A stretch of DNA of 64,000 nt from Alphaproteobacteria bacterium (GTDB lineage: Bacteria; Myxococcota_A; UBA796; GCA-2862545): the NCBI GenBank assembly GCA_020632875.1, contig JACKET010000002.1, forward strand, positions 372,001-436,000, read 5' to 3'. The notes under the pieces are model-generated. The model was not told the DNA's origin and did not search any database. It saw only the letters and a program-made list of their open reading frames with translations. The position numbers and the translations under genes were made by a program. Shown one piece after another: positions 55,377-63,207 of the stretch (positions within the stretch are counted from its first letter, which is position 1; each line of letters begins with the position of its first letter).

Positions 55377-55511
55377 ACCGCCTGGCTCACGACGGGTCTG
55401 AGAGACTCGATATCGAAGTCACATCCGCCATTCGGTGCCTGCATGCGGACCGTGAAGGCGAGCTCGTCCGAGTCGATGTCCCTCAAGGCCTTCGTGCAGC
55501 TTGCCGCGGAA

Positions 55512-55612
55512 ATGGACGATTATACGCAGAAAACGGGGTCCGGACCGCCTCAGGGGCGCTGCTCGAGGTCCAACCAGCGACTGCCTGCTCCCCAAGCAGG
55601 GGGCCGTAGGTT
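55512..55612 (+). mobile_element. IS91-type terminal sequence, copy 1
   Basis: A 101-base segment (from ATGGACGATTATACGC to GGGCCGTAGGTT) nearly identical to 59902-60002, where it follows an IS91 transposase remnant. It contains a hairpin, CCTGCT-CCCCA-AGCAGG. No transposase is next to this copy, so it is probably a left-behind end of a rolling-circle element. The rest of 55377-55672 shows nothing else. Confidence 0.65.
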
Positions 55613-55672
55613 CGACGACCCGCTTGGTTTCACTGCGCCGGATGGGCACGCCGACGTGGCGCGTTGGCGCGA

Positions 55673-55984
55673 TCAGAGCCGATGAAGCCAGTAGCCCGGC
55701 TTCCTGCGGGCGTGCGCCACGGCAATCACCACCAACGCGTCCCCCACCAATTTGAACGCCAGGACGTAGGGGAAGCGGCGGAGCACTCGCCGGCGGACCT
55801 CGAGCTCCACCCGCACATCCGGAAAGAGAGGCCACACGCCCGGTGTCTCTGCTGCGTCGATGGCCACACGAGTGACTTCGTCGAAGAGCCCGTAGCCAAG
55901 ACCGACCTCGCGCTCCTCGTACCAGAGGGCGTCGGCTTCCAGCTCAGCGAGAGCTTCTGGGTGGTACTCGACTCGCAGGCTCAA
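55673..55984 (-). CDS. RelE/ParE-family toxin
   Basis: A 103-residue toxin of the type II RelE/ParE superfamily: VEYHPEALAELEADALWYEE at the N-terminus, RRVLRRFPYVLAFKL in the centre and VIAVAHARRKPGYW at the end, as in ParE-like gyrase-directed toxins. It starts at TTG 55984, overlapping the antitoxin stop. Antitoxin first, then toxin, is the usual order. Confidence 0.88.
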   Translation of the reverse strand: MSLRVEYHPEALAELEADALWYEEREVGLGYGLFDEVTRVAIDAAETPGVWPLFPDVRVELEVRRRVLRRFPYVLAFKLVGDALVVIAVAHARRKPGYWLHRL

Positions 55985-56211
55985 CGGTGCAGATCAGCCA
56001 GCCGCCCATGGATGCGAGCGCGGGCGTCTTCCTGGCTCACCAGCTCGACCTCACCGTTCTCGAGGGCCCGAACCCGACGTTCGATCTCGGCGGCCCAGGC
56101 ATCGCCGACGCCATCGTCGCGTGAGAGGCTATCCCACAGATCCATGGCCAGACGCTCCCTCTCGTCCTCGGGAAGCGCCAGGGCCGCAGCACGGATGTCG
56201 GTGGCGGTCAT
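55981..56211 (-). CDS. Addiction-module antitoxin
   Basis: A 76-residue protein (ATG 56211) resembling the short 'addiction module' antitoxins that pair with ParE/RelE toxins: an N-terminal helix (LALPEDERERLAMDLWDSL) and a Glu-rich C-terminal toxin-wrapping part (VELVSQEDARARIHGRL). It probably neutralises the downstream product and represses the pair. Confidence 0.85.
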   Translation of the reverse strand: MTATDIRAAALALPEDERERLAMDLWDSLSRDDGVGDAWAAEIERRVRALENGEVELVSQEDARARIHGRLADLHR

Positions 56212-56261
56212 GTCGTTCTGGTAACACAGGGACGCCCGGGACGTCGTGGCCCTCTCGCTCT

Positions 56262-56395
56262 GGAGTGTGTCGCGGTATCTCGGTTTCACCGTCGCTGGCT
56301 GGAAGCCTCGATACCCAGTAGTCCGGAGGCACGTTCGTCTCGCGATTCCAGTGCTTTGTCCGTTGGACATTCTGTGGACATTACGCGTAGTGTCC
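56262..56395 (+). pseudogene. Remnant of a HEPN gene 3' end
   Basis: The segment holding GTCGCTGGCTGGAAGCCTCG resembles the last third of the HEPN gene at 56920-57306 (GTTGCTGGCCGGAAGCCTCG). The following stretch up to GGACATTACGCG also aligns with the DNA after that gene (TGTCCATTACGCG). Only the 3' portion remains, joined to the second attachment repeat. The rest of 56212-56441 shows nothing else. Confidence 0.5.
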
Positions 56396-56441
56396 ACGCA
56401 GATAGGCCCTCCAGTACGGGTCGGGCGCTCGATGCGCCGGC

Positions 56442-56513
56442 TTCCCAATCAGTAGGTCGGACGTTCGAGTCGTCTCGGGGTTACTCTTGAAACGCCGGTT
56501 TTCGGGACAAGCC
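56442..56513 (+). mobile_element. Second tRNA-Arg 3'-end copy (att)
   Basis: Begins TTCCCAATCAGTAGGTCGGA and continues to TTTTCGGGACAAGC. Within the tRNA part it differs from 45484 at two positions; the T-arm is the same. It shares the last bases, GGGACAAGC, only with 57403-57472. No 5' tRNA half is present, so this is not a tRNA gene. Confidence 0.8.
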
Positions 56514-56597
56514 GAACTCGGATTCCAATGGACGACCGGCATCAACCCATCAGTGGGTCGGTCGAGTCGGGCCGAAGCGGGTTGGTTAGACTGAGTC

Positions 56598-56930
56598 ATG
56601 GTCGTCGTCGCGCCAGAGGAAGACCCAAAGCTCAGGAAGCTCGTGGAGCACGTCGTCCGGGTGATGGAGCCGCTCGAGGTCTGGCTGTTCGGTAGCCGCG
56701 CCGAGGGGCGGGCACGCCCAGAGAGCGACTACGACATCCTCGTCATCGTGCCGGATGACGCCCTCGATGAGTGGCTGGACCCGAGACGAACCTGGCAGGT
56801 GGGGCACGATGCCGGGGTCATCGCCGACATCATCCCATGTACGAAGCGGGATTTCGACGAAGAGAAGGACGAGATCGACACGCTTCCCCGCGCGGCCTAC
56901 ACCCGGGGCATGAGACTCTATGCCGCGTGA
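56598..56930 (+). CDS. MNT-type minimal nucleotidyltransferase (antitoxin)
   Basis: A 110-residue nucleotidyltransferase-fold protein. The active-site GS and DxD are in FGSRAEGRARPESDYDI (about 31-47). In HEPN/MNT toxin-antitoxin pairs, the MNT protein adds AMP to the HEPN partner to silence it. It overlaps the HEPN gene by 11 bases. Nothing else lies between it and the attachment repeat 85 bases upstream. Confidence 0.88.
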   Translation: MVVVAPEEDPKLRKLVEHVVRVMEPLEVWLFGSRAEGRARPESDYDILVIVPDDALDEWLDPRRTWQVGHDAGVIADIIPCTKRDFDEEKDEIDTLPRAAYTRGMRLYAA

Positions 56931-57306
56931 GGAGCGGATCATCGCCTTCCTCGACATGGCTCGCGAGGACCTCGATGCGGCGGAAGTCCTCGCAAGGACG
57001 GGCAACCACTACGCGGCGTACCACGTGCATCAGGCGACGGAGAAGGTGGTGAAGGCACTGCTTCTCCACGCCGGAGTCGAGGCCGGCCGCGAGCACCGCC
57101 TGGACGCGTTGGTCGAGAGGCTTCCGGCATCCAGTGCCTGGATTCAGAAGCTCGAGCCGTGGCTGCCCTGGTCCACCTACGCGACGGCGTACCGCTACCC
57201 GACCGTTGCTGGCCGGAAGCCTCGAAGGCCTCCCGCTTCGGAGGTACTGGAAGCGGTTGACGCGCTCCGGGTCCTCGAAGCAGAGGCCAGGGCGGACGTG
57301 TCGTGA
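56920..57306 (+). CDS. HEPN-domain protein (toxin partner of MNT)
   Basis: A 128-residue helical HEPN protein (MAREDLDAAEVLARTGNHYA, HQATEKVVKALLLHAGV). HEPN toxins are RNases. The classical RX4-6H signature is not clear here; the nearest is RTGNHYAAYHVH. A Tyr-rich end (YATAYRYP) could hold the AMP-accepting tyrosine. With the MNT gene it forms the last coding unit before the third attachment repeat. Confidence 0.85.
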   Translation: MPREERIIAFLDMAREDLDAAEVLARTGNHYAAYHVHQATEKVVKALLLHAGVEAGREHRLDALVERLPASSAWIQKLEPWLPWSTYATAYRYPTVAGRKPRRPPASEVLEAVDALRVLEAEARADVS

Positions 57307-57402
57307 TTTTGCACGTTGGTCCGTTGTCCATTTGGTGTCCATTACGCGAGATGGACAGTGGGTACGGGCCTCCCACACGGCTCGAACGCCCTCTTTCGCA
57401 CC

Positions 57403-57472
57403 TTCCTAATCAGTAGGTCGGAGGTTCGATTCCTCTCGGGGGTACTCTTCGAACACCGGTTTTCGGGACAAG
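57403..57472 (+). mobile_element. Third tRNA-Arg 3'-end copy (attR)
   Basis: Begins TTCCTAATCAGTAGGTCGGA and ends TTTTCGGGACAAGC. The T-arm is GGAGG-TTCGATT-CCTCT, with compensating changes to the version in the intact tRNA. This copy is therefore probably the displaced original chromosomal end. Confidence 0.8.
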
Positions 57473-57525
57473 CAGTCGGGTCGGGGCGATGTCTGTAGGA
57501 TGGTCTTTCCTGAGGCCGGCCCGCA

Positions 57526-57818
57526 TCAGACGTAGATCGTCGCGCACGCGAGCGCGCCCGCACGACGGCCGTGTCGAGGGGCACAATGCCGAGGACCCCC
57601 GCCCACAGGACGATGTTCAGCAGGGAGACCCCTCTGAGGAAGGTCCACCAAGCGCGGGTCTGCGGATCGAGCGTGGCCACCAGCTACTCGTAGGTGCCCG
57701 TCAGGAGGTCGATCCTGTTCACGACCCCCATCGGCATGACCGTGTCGGTCTCGGTGTCGTCGTGGCGGTGGGGGAGCAAGCCGAGCGCGAGCCCGGAACG
57801 GAAGCGGCGATTCTCCAT
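57526..57818 (-). pseudogene. Broken small membrane-protein gene
   Basis: An ATG at 57818 opens MENRRFRSGLALGLLPHRHD and runs 44 codons to an in-frame TAG at 57684-57686. The same frame continues with VATLDPQTRAWWTFLRGV and a membrane helix (SLLNIVLWAGVLGI). Near 57555 the sense moves frame to end LACATIYV. A single Gln-to-stop change plus one frameshift explain the damage. Confidence 0.6.
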
Positions 57819-57928
57819 CGTCCTGTGACCTCCCACCCCACGCTACTCCAGCGGGGCCGCCGCGCAGAACACCGCTGTTTCGTGGGAACCTGGAGGGCGA
57901 AACGCACACTGAAGCACGGGGGGAACGA

Positions 57929-59368
57929 ATGCTCTGGATGCTGGGGACGGCGGCGTGGGCCTGTTCGTGTATCGGTGCAGGGTCGATGGCAGACCAGATC
58001 GCCCAGGCCGACTACGGCTTCCAGGGCCGGGTCGTGGCGCTGGAGCCCATCCCACAGGACGGGCAGCCGCAGAGCGGGTTCGGGCCCGTCGGCCCGCTCA
58101 CGCGGGTGCGGCTCGCCGTGCGGCACGTCTACAAGGGCGAGGTGCCGGAGACCGTGTTCCCGACCCTGGCGGGCGGACTCCTGGCCGACGGAATGATGAT
58201 GGGCAGCAGCTGTGATCCGTCGCTCCTGGTGGGCGACGAGATCATCGTCGCCTCGGACACGCTCACGCCTGCCCTCAATGTCTGCAGCGGGCATCGGGTC
58301 GTCCAGCCGGGCCAGGTGTCTGAAGACCTGGGGGCCCCGCTGGTGACGTACGACCTCGCCCCCGGTCCCAAAGAAGCCTTCGTCGACGCGCTGTCACGGT
58401 GCGACGCCGCGGGGATCCGCGCGGGGCTCGAGGCCCGGCTCCACATCCCGATCGAGCCCGTGGCGAAGTGCAACGCCGACACCATCGCCCTGTTCATGGA
58501 GAACGCCGACCCGTTCCAGAGAATGATGCCCAAGCTGCCCCCGGGCGTCGTGGAGAACAGTGCCACCGCGGATGTCCTCGCACTGGTGAAGCGCTTCCCG
58601 GATGCCGCCTCGGATGCACAGTTCCGGGCCGTTGCAGCAGGGCGCGTCGACATCGTGGCCAGTCTCGCCGACCGGCAGCAGCCCTCGTTCGGGATGCCGT
58701 TCGCGCCCACCCCCGAGGTGGTCGCCCTGCTGCTGGAGCTCGACGACGACGCCTCTCCGGCGCTGCTGAAGCAGGGGCTCGAGCAGTGCTTCCGCGAGGT
58801 GGTGCCGAACCGGCGGGGCCGAGAGTCCGGGGTGGGCGTCCCCCGCGAGCAGCGCCACCAGGCGGCGCGGCTGCTCATCGCAGCAGGTGCCCCTACGGCC
58901 GATCCGCCCGGGTCACACCTGAGCGTCCTGCCGGCCGCAGTGATGGACGACTTCCCCGACGCCGAGGTGCTCGGCCTGATCGACTCCGTCGCCGAGGAGG
59001 ATCGGGCCGCGGCCGCTCGCCAGGCGCTCCTGACGGCGGCACGGGTCGGACGCACAGAGCTCTTCGACACGCTGTGGGGCCGCTACCCGCACCCCGAGAA
59101 GCGCAGCTCCGTCGCCCGGGAGGCCTGCGCGCACGAGTCGGCGACGTTGACCCACGTGCTCGCGACAATGGGGGAGGACGAGAGCGCGCTGGGCTGCTGG
59201 TGCGCATTCTCCGCGGTCCGCGCCCAGAGCACGGAGATCCTGGAGCGGGTGACGTCAAAGCCGGCCGCAGCGGACGAATCCGTGTGCTGGGAGCGCGTCT
59301 GGTCCGAGGCGGAGCGGGTGAGAAACCCGCAGATCCTCGAGATCCTCCAAGCGACGCGGCCGCGGTAG
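57929..59368 (+). CDS. Exported protein with TIMP/netrin-like N-terminus and helical repeats
   Basis: A 479-residue protein. The signal (MLWMLGTAAWA) would be cut directly before CSC, giving a mature N-terminal cysteine as in TIMP-like domains. FQGRVVALEPI, RLAVRHVYKGEVPETV, GSSCDP and NVCSGH fit that OB-fold (about 12-130). The remainder is helical with ankyrin-like repeats (VLALVKRFPDAASDAQFRAV, ARLLIAAGAPTADPPG). Fragments of an IS91 transposase begin directly after the stop. Role unknown; possibly a protease-inhibitor-like secreted protein. Confidence 0.72.
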   Translation: MLWMLGTAAWACSCIGAGSMADQIAQADYGFQGRVVALEPIPQDGQPQSGFGPVGPLTRVRLAVRHVYKGEVPETVFPTLAGGLLADGMMMGSSCDPSLLVGDEIIVASDTLTPALNVCSGHRVVQPGQVSEDLGAPLVTYDLAPGPKEAFVDALSRCDAAGIRAGLEARLHIPIEPVAKCNADTIALFMENADPFQRMMPKLPPGVVENSATADVLALVKRFPDAASDAQFRAVAAGRVDIVASLADRQQPSFGMPFAPTPEVVALLLELDDDASPALLKQGLEQCFREVVPNRRGRESGVGVPREQRHQAARLLIAAGAPTADPPGSHLSVLPAAVMDDFPDAEVLGLIDSVAEEDRAAAARQALLTAARVGRTELFDTLWGRYPHPEKRSSVAREACAHESATLTHVLATMGEDESALGCWCAFSAVRAQSTEILERVTSKPAAADESVCWERVWSEAERVRNPQILEILQATRPR

Positions 59369-59371
59369 GGG

Positions 59372-59830
59372 GCGTCCTACTCGGGGTTCGTGGCCGCCAG
59401 CCGCGAGGCGCAGCCGGACGGCTCGGTGTTGCTGCGGCTGAAGACGCCGTGGGCGGACGGGACGGAGGCGGTCCGGTTCACGCCGGAGGAGCTGGTAGAG
59501 CGGCTGGCCGCGCTCGTTCCTCCGCCGCGTGCTCACCTGGTGTCGTACCATGGTGTCCTGGCGGGGAGGTCGGCGTGGCGCTCGGAGGTGGTCCCAGACC
59601 CACCGGTGACGGTGGCTGCGGTAGACGAGTCCGCGCTGACGCCGAGCGGTCGGGTGCGCCGTCGGTACTATCGGACGTGGGCATCGTTGCTGTGGCGGGT
59701 CTTCAGGGTCGCCGGATGGCGGTGTCCGACGTGTGGCGGTCCGATGCGCTTGCGGGCGTGCGCGATGCCGCCCGCCACGAGCCGTATCCTGGTGGGGCTC
59801 ACGACATCGGCGCGAGGGCCGCCCGGAGTG
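59372..59830 (+). pseudogene. IS91-family transposase, C-terminal fragment
   Basis: The reading frame gives LRLKTPWADGTEAVRFTPEE, LAALVPPPRAHLVSYHGVLA and LLWRVFRVAGWRCPTCGGPM, the C-terminal blocks of rolling-circle (Y2-type) IS91 transposases. The N-terminal zinc finger and catalytic Tyr region are missing, and sense is lost after about 59830. A short stretch of the same DNA recurs at 61580. Confidence 0.8.
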
Positions 59831-59901
59831 GGTCTGTTCGTCGCTCGAGCCGCGGGCGGGGGGCCGGTCGGCGCGGGTTCGTGCGCCTCGAATCCGCGGA
59901 C

Positions 59902-60002
59902 ATGGACGATTATACGCCGAAAACGGGGTCCGGACGGGCTGAGGGGCGCTGCTCGAAGTCCAACCAGCGACTGCCTGCTCCCCAAGCAGGGGGCCGTAGG
60001 TT
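59902..60002 (+). mobile_element. IS91-type terminal sequence, copy 2
   Basis: 101 bases nearly identical to 55512-55612, placed 70-odd bases after the transposase fragment, where the end of an IS91-type element is expected. Contains the CCTGCT/AGCAGG hairpin. The following 60003-60120 shows nothing recognisable. Confidence 0.68.
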
Positions 60003-60242
60003 GGAAGCGGGGTACTCCGCGCCAACAGCCGTGCTACGGAGCCCTGGAGGGTACAATGGGTTTGAAGCCGATGGCCATCCTCTCTTTCCCTAGACTTTGG
60101 GCGGGGTTGATGTGCGTGCAATGACCTCGGCCTTGCTTCTTGCCGGTTGCGTACGACCTCCCACACCTGAAGAATTTCTGAGGAGCCTTGCGGAGGCCCA
60201 GTGTGATCGGGCCGCCCGCTGCGAGTCTGCAGACAGCTGGTA

Positions 60243-61311
60243 CACCCCCAGCCGGGCAGGCTGATCCTGTGATCTACGTGTGAGGACTGGTTGATCCCGA
60301 GATCCGGGCGTGTGATCCGGTCGCCATGGAGGCGACGTGGCAGGAGCATACCCCGTGGAGCTGCGCTGGCGCGTAGTGAGGGCATTCAAGGCCGGAGAAG
60401 GGACATACGACTCGATCGCGGAGCGCTTCATGGTCGGTCGGGCGAGCGTGAGCCGCTGGGTCGCGCTGGAACGGGCGACAGGCGACGTCGTGGCGAAGCC
60501 GATGGGCGGAGCGCGCCAGGAGCGACGCATCGATGCGGAGGGCGAGGAGATGCTGCGCACGGTGCTCGAGGATGTGCCGGATTCCACGCTGGAGGAGCTG
60601 GTCGACCTGTACGAGGAAGAACGCGGGATACGCGTCGGGGTCAGGACCATGGGACGCTGCGTGGCTCGACTCGGGCTCACGCGAAAAAGGGGGCGCTGAG
60701 ACCGGCAGCCTCGCGGCGACCGGACGTAGTCGAGGCTCGAGAGACCTTCGTGGAGCATCAAGCGACGCTTCCGGTCGAAAAGCTCGTCTTCATCGACGAG
60801 TCGGGGTTCCGGACGAACCTGACGAGGGCGTACGGTTGGGCTCCGACGGGCGAGAAGCCTACGTTGCTCGCACCGAAGTACGGAAAGAACACGACCATCG
60901 TGGGCGCGATTGCCCTGGACGGCGTCCGAGCGATGCACGCCGTGGAAGGGAAGTTCGACGGGCCACGCTTCGTCGCATACCTCGACGAGGTTCTCGGTCC
61001 TACGCTGAACGACGGCGACATCGTGGTGATGGATGGACCTCGTCTGCATCGGGTGGCCGGTGTCGCCGAAGCGCTCGCGAAGCACGGTGCCACGCCGCTC
61101 TACCTGCCCGCGTATTCGCCCGAGCTCAACCCGATCGAGATGTGCTGGTCGGTCATGAAAGCCTGGATTCGGCAATGGACGCCGCGAAAGACGGACCGAC
61201 TGCTCAAGTACATCCAGGACGCCTGGGCTCAGGTGACGGAGGAACTGTGCGCGGCCTGGATCAGGCACAGCGGCTACGCGACGCCGTGCTCAACATGAGC
61301 GACCGATGGTG
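60243..61311 (+). mobile_element. IS630-family insertion sequence
   Basis: A 1069-base element flanked by TA at 60241-60242 and 61312-61313, the target duplication typical of IS630/mariner elements. The termini start CACC and end GGTG; beyond that the inverted repeats are poorly matched. It contains one transposase gene in two frames. Confidence 0.82.
60337..61298 (+). CDS. IS630-type DDE transposase (two frames, possible -1 frameshift)
   Basis: Frame one (60337-60699, GTG with GGAGG upstream) encodes the helix-turn-helix half: RWRVVRAFKAGEGTYDSIA and MVGRASVSRWV. It stops at TGA just after an A5G5 run (60682-60691). The -1 frame continues with the catalytic half: FIDESGFRTN (first Asp), VMDGPRLHR (second Asp) and LPAYSPELNPIEMCW (Glu). 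All three acidic residues are intact. Slippage on the A-run would give one protein of about 320 residues, as known for some IS630 members; a disabling mutation is the alternative. Confidence 0.8.
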
Positions 61312-61579
61312 TACGTAGCCACTGGTGGCATGGATACATGTATCGATGCGCTCGTGGATGAATTCGACACAGACTTACTCGGAAGGGATTGTATCTGGGT
61401 CTCGAGTACCCGGGCGGCCAGACGCTGTGTCAGCGCGACTCGAAAGCTGGACTGCGAGGCGACGGACGGAGCACTGGAGGAATGCGACGACGTCATCGAT
61501 GGTGATTGCCCGGATTTCTAGCCCGGCCTCTACCCGAGCCGCCTCGCCGCCTCGTGGCCGGGCAGGCCGAAATGCTCGC

Positions 61580-61628
61580 GGTGGTCCCAGGCCCACCGAT
61601 GACGGTGGCTCCGGACGTGGGCACGCCG
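61580..61628 (+). mobile_element. Short IS91 transposase fragment
   Basis: About 40 bases around GGTGGTCCCAGGCCCACCGA match 59585-59628 in the IS91 transposase remnant with few changes. It is a detached scrap in the 61522-61884 gap. Confidence 0.5.
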
Positions 61629-61688
61629 AGCCCACGAAAGACGACGTCGTCCGACAGCTGACCGAAATGGCAGAGCGCGAGCTCTCAC

Positions 61689-61758
61689 GGGCACGGCCGA
61701 TGCCAAGGCCCCCAGGCAGATGTTGAACGAGCATCTCCTGAAGATGCTGAAGCCCTGA
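61689..61758 (+). pseudogene. Stub of a gene 3' end
   Basis: TGTADAKAPRQMLNEHLLKM then LKP and a stop reads as a natural protein terminus without a matching upstream part. Probably the end of a deleted gene. The rest of 61522-61884 shows nothing else besides the IS91 scrap. Confidence 0.35.
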
Positions 61759-61884
61759 AGCGGCCGGAACGGAGGACGCCCTGGGAGCGGGTCTTCCGCA
61801 CGCCCGTTGCGGTGTTCGACGGGAATGCCGGCGGTATCATACGAGCGGCCGATGCGGCCATCCCGCAACGGGACCGGAGGCACC

Positions 61885-63183
61885 TTGAGAAGCACACTGT
61901 CTGGAATCTCGCTGCTGGCGATGGTGTGCGGGTGCAAGGGGAAGAAGGAAGCCGAACCCGAGTGCAGCGAAGCCACGTCGGGCTACGCGCTGTACTTCGA
62001 GGACCGGGACGGCGATGGCGCGGGCAGCGCGGACGCATCGGCCAGCACCTGCGATGGTAGCCCGCCCTTCCCGAGCTGGGTCCTCGACTCGAGCGACTGC
62101 GACGACGAGGACGCCGCACGCTTCCCCGGCAACCCCGAGCTCTGCAACGGGCTCGACGAGGACTGCGACGGCGAGGCGGACAATGGGCTCGCTTTCGTCG
62201 ACTACTACGAGGACGACGACGGGGACGGGTTCGGAGGCTCGACGGCAGTGAGCGCCTGCGAGGACCCGGGCGACGGCTACAGCCTCACCAGCGGGGACTG
62301 CGACGACGGCGACACGGCGGTGAGCCCCGATGGCACCGAGGTGTGCAACGGCATCGACGACGACTGCGACGGAACCGCGGACGACGGGCTGAACGTCCAG
62401 GACTGGTTCGTCGACGGAGATGGCGACGGCTACGGCGCGGGGAGCCCGACGTCGGCCTGCAGCCAGCCATCGGGCCTCGTCCCGCAAGGCGGCGACTGCG
62501 ACGACACGGACGAAACCGTGCACCCGACCGCCGTGGAGACCTGCAACGACATCGACGACAACTGCGATGGAACAACGGACGAAGGCGACCCCCTCGCGAT
62601 CTGCGCGGCGGAGTGGTCGGGGTCGGAGTGCGTCCTCGGGGCCTGTACCTGCGAGGCCATCCCCGTTGCGGCCGTCGGGGCCACCTGCGAGACGGCCATC
62701 GAGCTCGGCGACATCGTCGAGCACGACCCGGTCGTGACGGACACGTTCAACCTGCAGCCCACCGACCGGGAGCTCTGGTACCACTTCCGCGGGGTGGACG
62801 CGAACAACGGCGCAGAAGCGGAGGCATCTCCCAACTTCGGGCTCGACGAGTACCACGTGCGCGCCTGGTTCACCGACAACCCCGGCGACGCCTACGTGTT
62901 GGCCGTGCGGGCCCAGTGCCTCGGAAACGACATCCAGGACGGTGGCCGGTACTACGTCTCCAGCACGGTGTTCGAGGACGTGCTGGACGTGCGTGAGCAG
63001 CGGGATGGGGTCCTGTTCGGCGAAGCGCCCTGCTATCTGAGCACACCCGTCACGGACCTCGATCCCTGCTCCGACAGCTCGTCGGACTACTACGTCCGCA
63101 TCGAGCGCGCCGATCCGACGGATCCCACCTGCGTGACGGGGTCCATCGAGCTCAGCAACGCGGTGTATCCCAGCAACCCCTGA
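61885..63183 (+). CDS. Lipoprotein with MopE-type metal-binding repeats
   Basis: A 432-residue lipoprotein. TTG 61885 is chosen because CGGAGGCACC precedes it and the signal (LSGISLLAMVCGC) follows; an ATG at 61852 is possible. Residues 60-235 hold three copies of a GDCDD-x-D...CNGIDDDCDG motif, the putative metal-binding repeat found in the copper protein MopE and in many myxobacterial surface proteins. The C-terminal ~190 residues are beta-rich with Cys pairs (WYHFRGVD, YYVRIERADPTDP). Probably binds calcium or another metal at the cell surface. Confidence 0.85.
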   Translation: MRSTLSGISLLAMVCGCKGKKEAEPECSEATSGYALYFEDRDGDGAGSADASASTCDGSPPFPSWVLDSSDCDDEDAARFPGNPELCNGLDEDCDGEADNGLAFVDYYEDDDGDGFGGSTAVSACEDPGDGYSLTSGDCDDGDTAVSPDGTEVCNGIDDDCDGTADDGLNVQDWFVDGDGDGYGAGSPTSACSQPSGLVPQGGDCDDTDETVHPTAVETCNDIDDNCDGTTDEGDPLAICAAEWSGSECVLGACTCEAIPVAAVGATCETAIELGDIVEHDPVVTDTFNLQPTDRELWYHFRGVDANNGAEAEASPNFGLDEYHVRAWFTDNPGDAYVLAVRAQCLGNDIQDGGRYYVSSTVFEDVLDVREQRDGVLFGEAPCYLSTPVTDLDPCSDSSSDYYVRIERADPTDPTCVTGSIELSNAVYPSNP

Positions 63184-63207
63184 AGTAGGGCGTCCGACGG
63201 GTCGAGC

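Larger units (their letters stand above)
60121..61521 (+). pseudogene. Lipoprotein gene split by an IS630 insertion
   Basis: The 5' part (60121-60240) encodes a lipoprotein start (MTSALLLAGCVRPPTPEEF) and 40 codons ending in ...SADSW. The 3' part (61312-61521) continues in the same frame with YVATGGMDTCIDALVDEF and ends ...DGDCPDF. Removing the element and one TA joins them exactly into a 109-residue Cys-rich lipoprotein. A GTG at 60112 is an alternative start. The break is clean and probably recent. Function of the intact protein unknown. Confidence 0.8.

Noticed and set aside
56381..56599. Minus-strand frame reading TSDLLIGKPAHRAP
   Set aside because: It is antisense to a tRNA 3' fragment; such frames are a known false-gene type.
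56442..57472. Two further tRNA genes
   Set aside because: Only the 3' halves are present; there is no acceptor 5' strand or D-arm.
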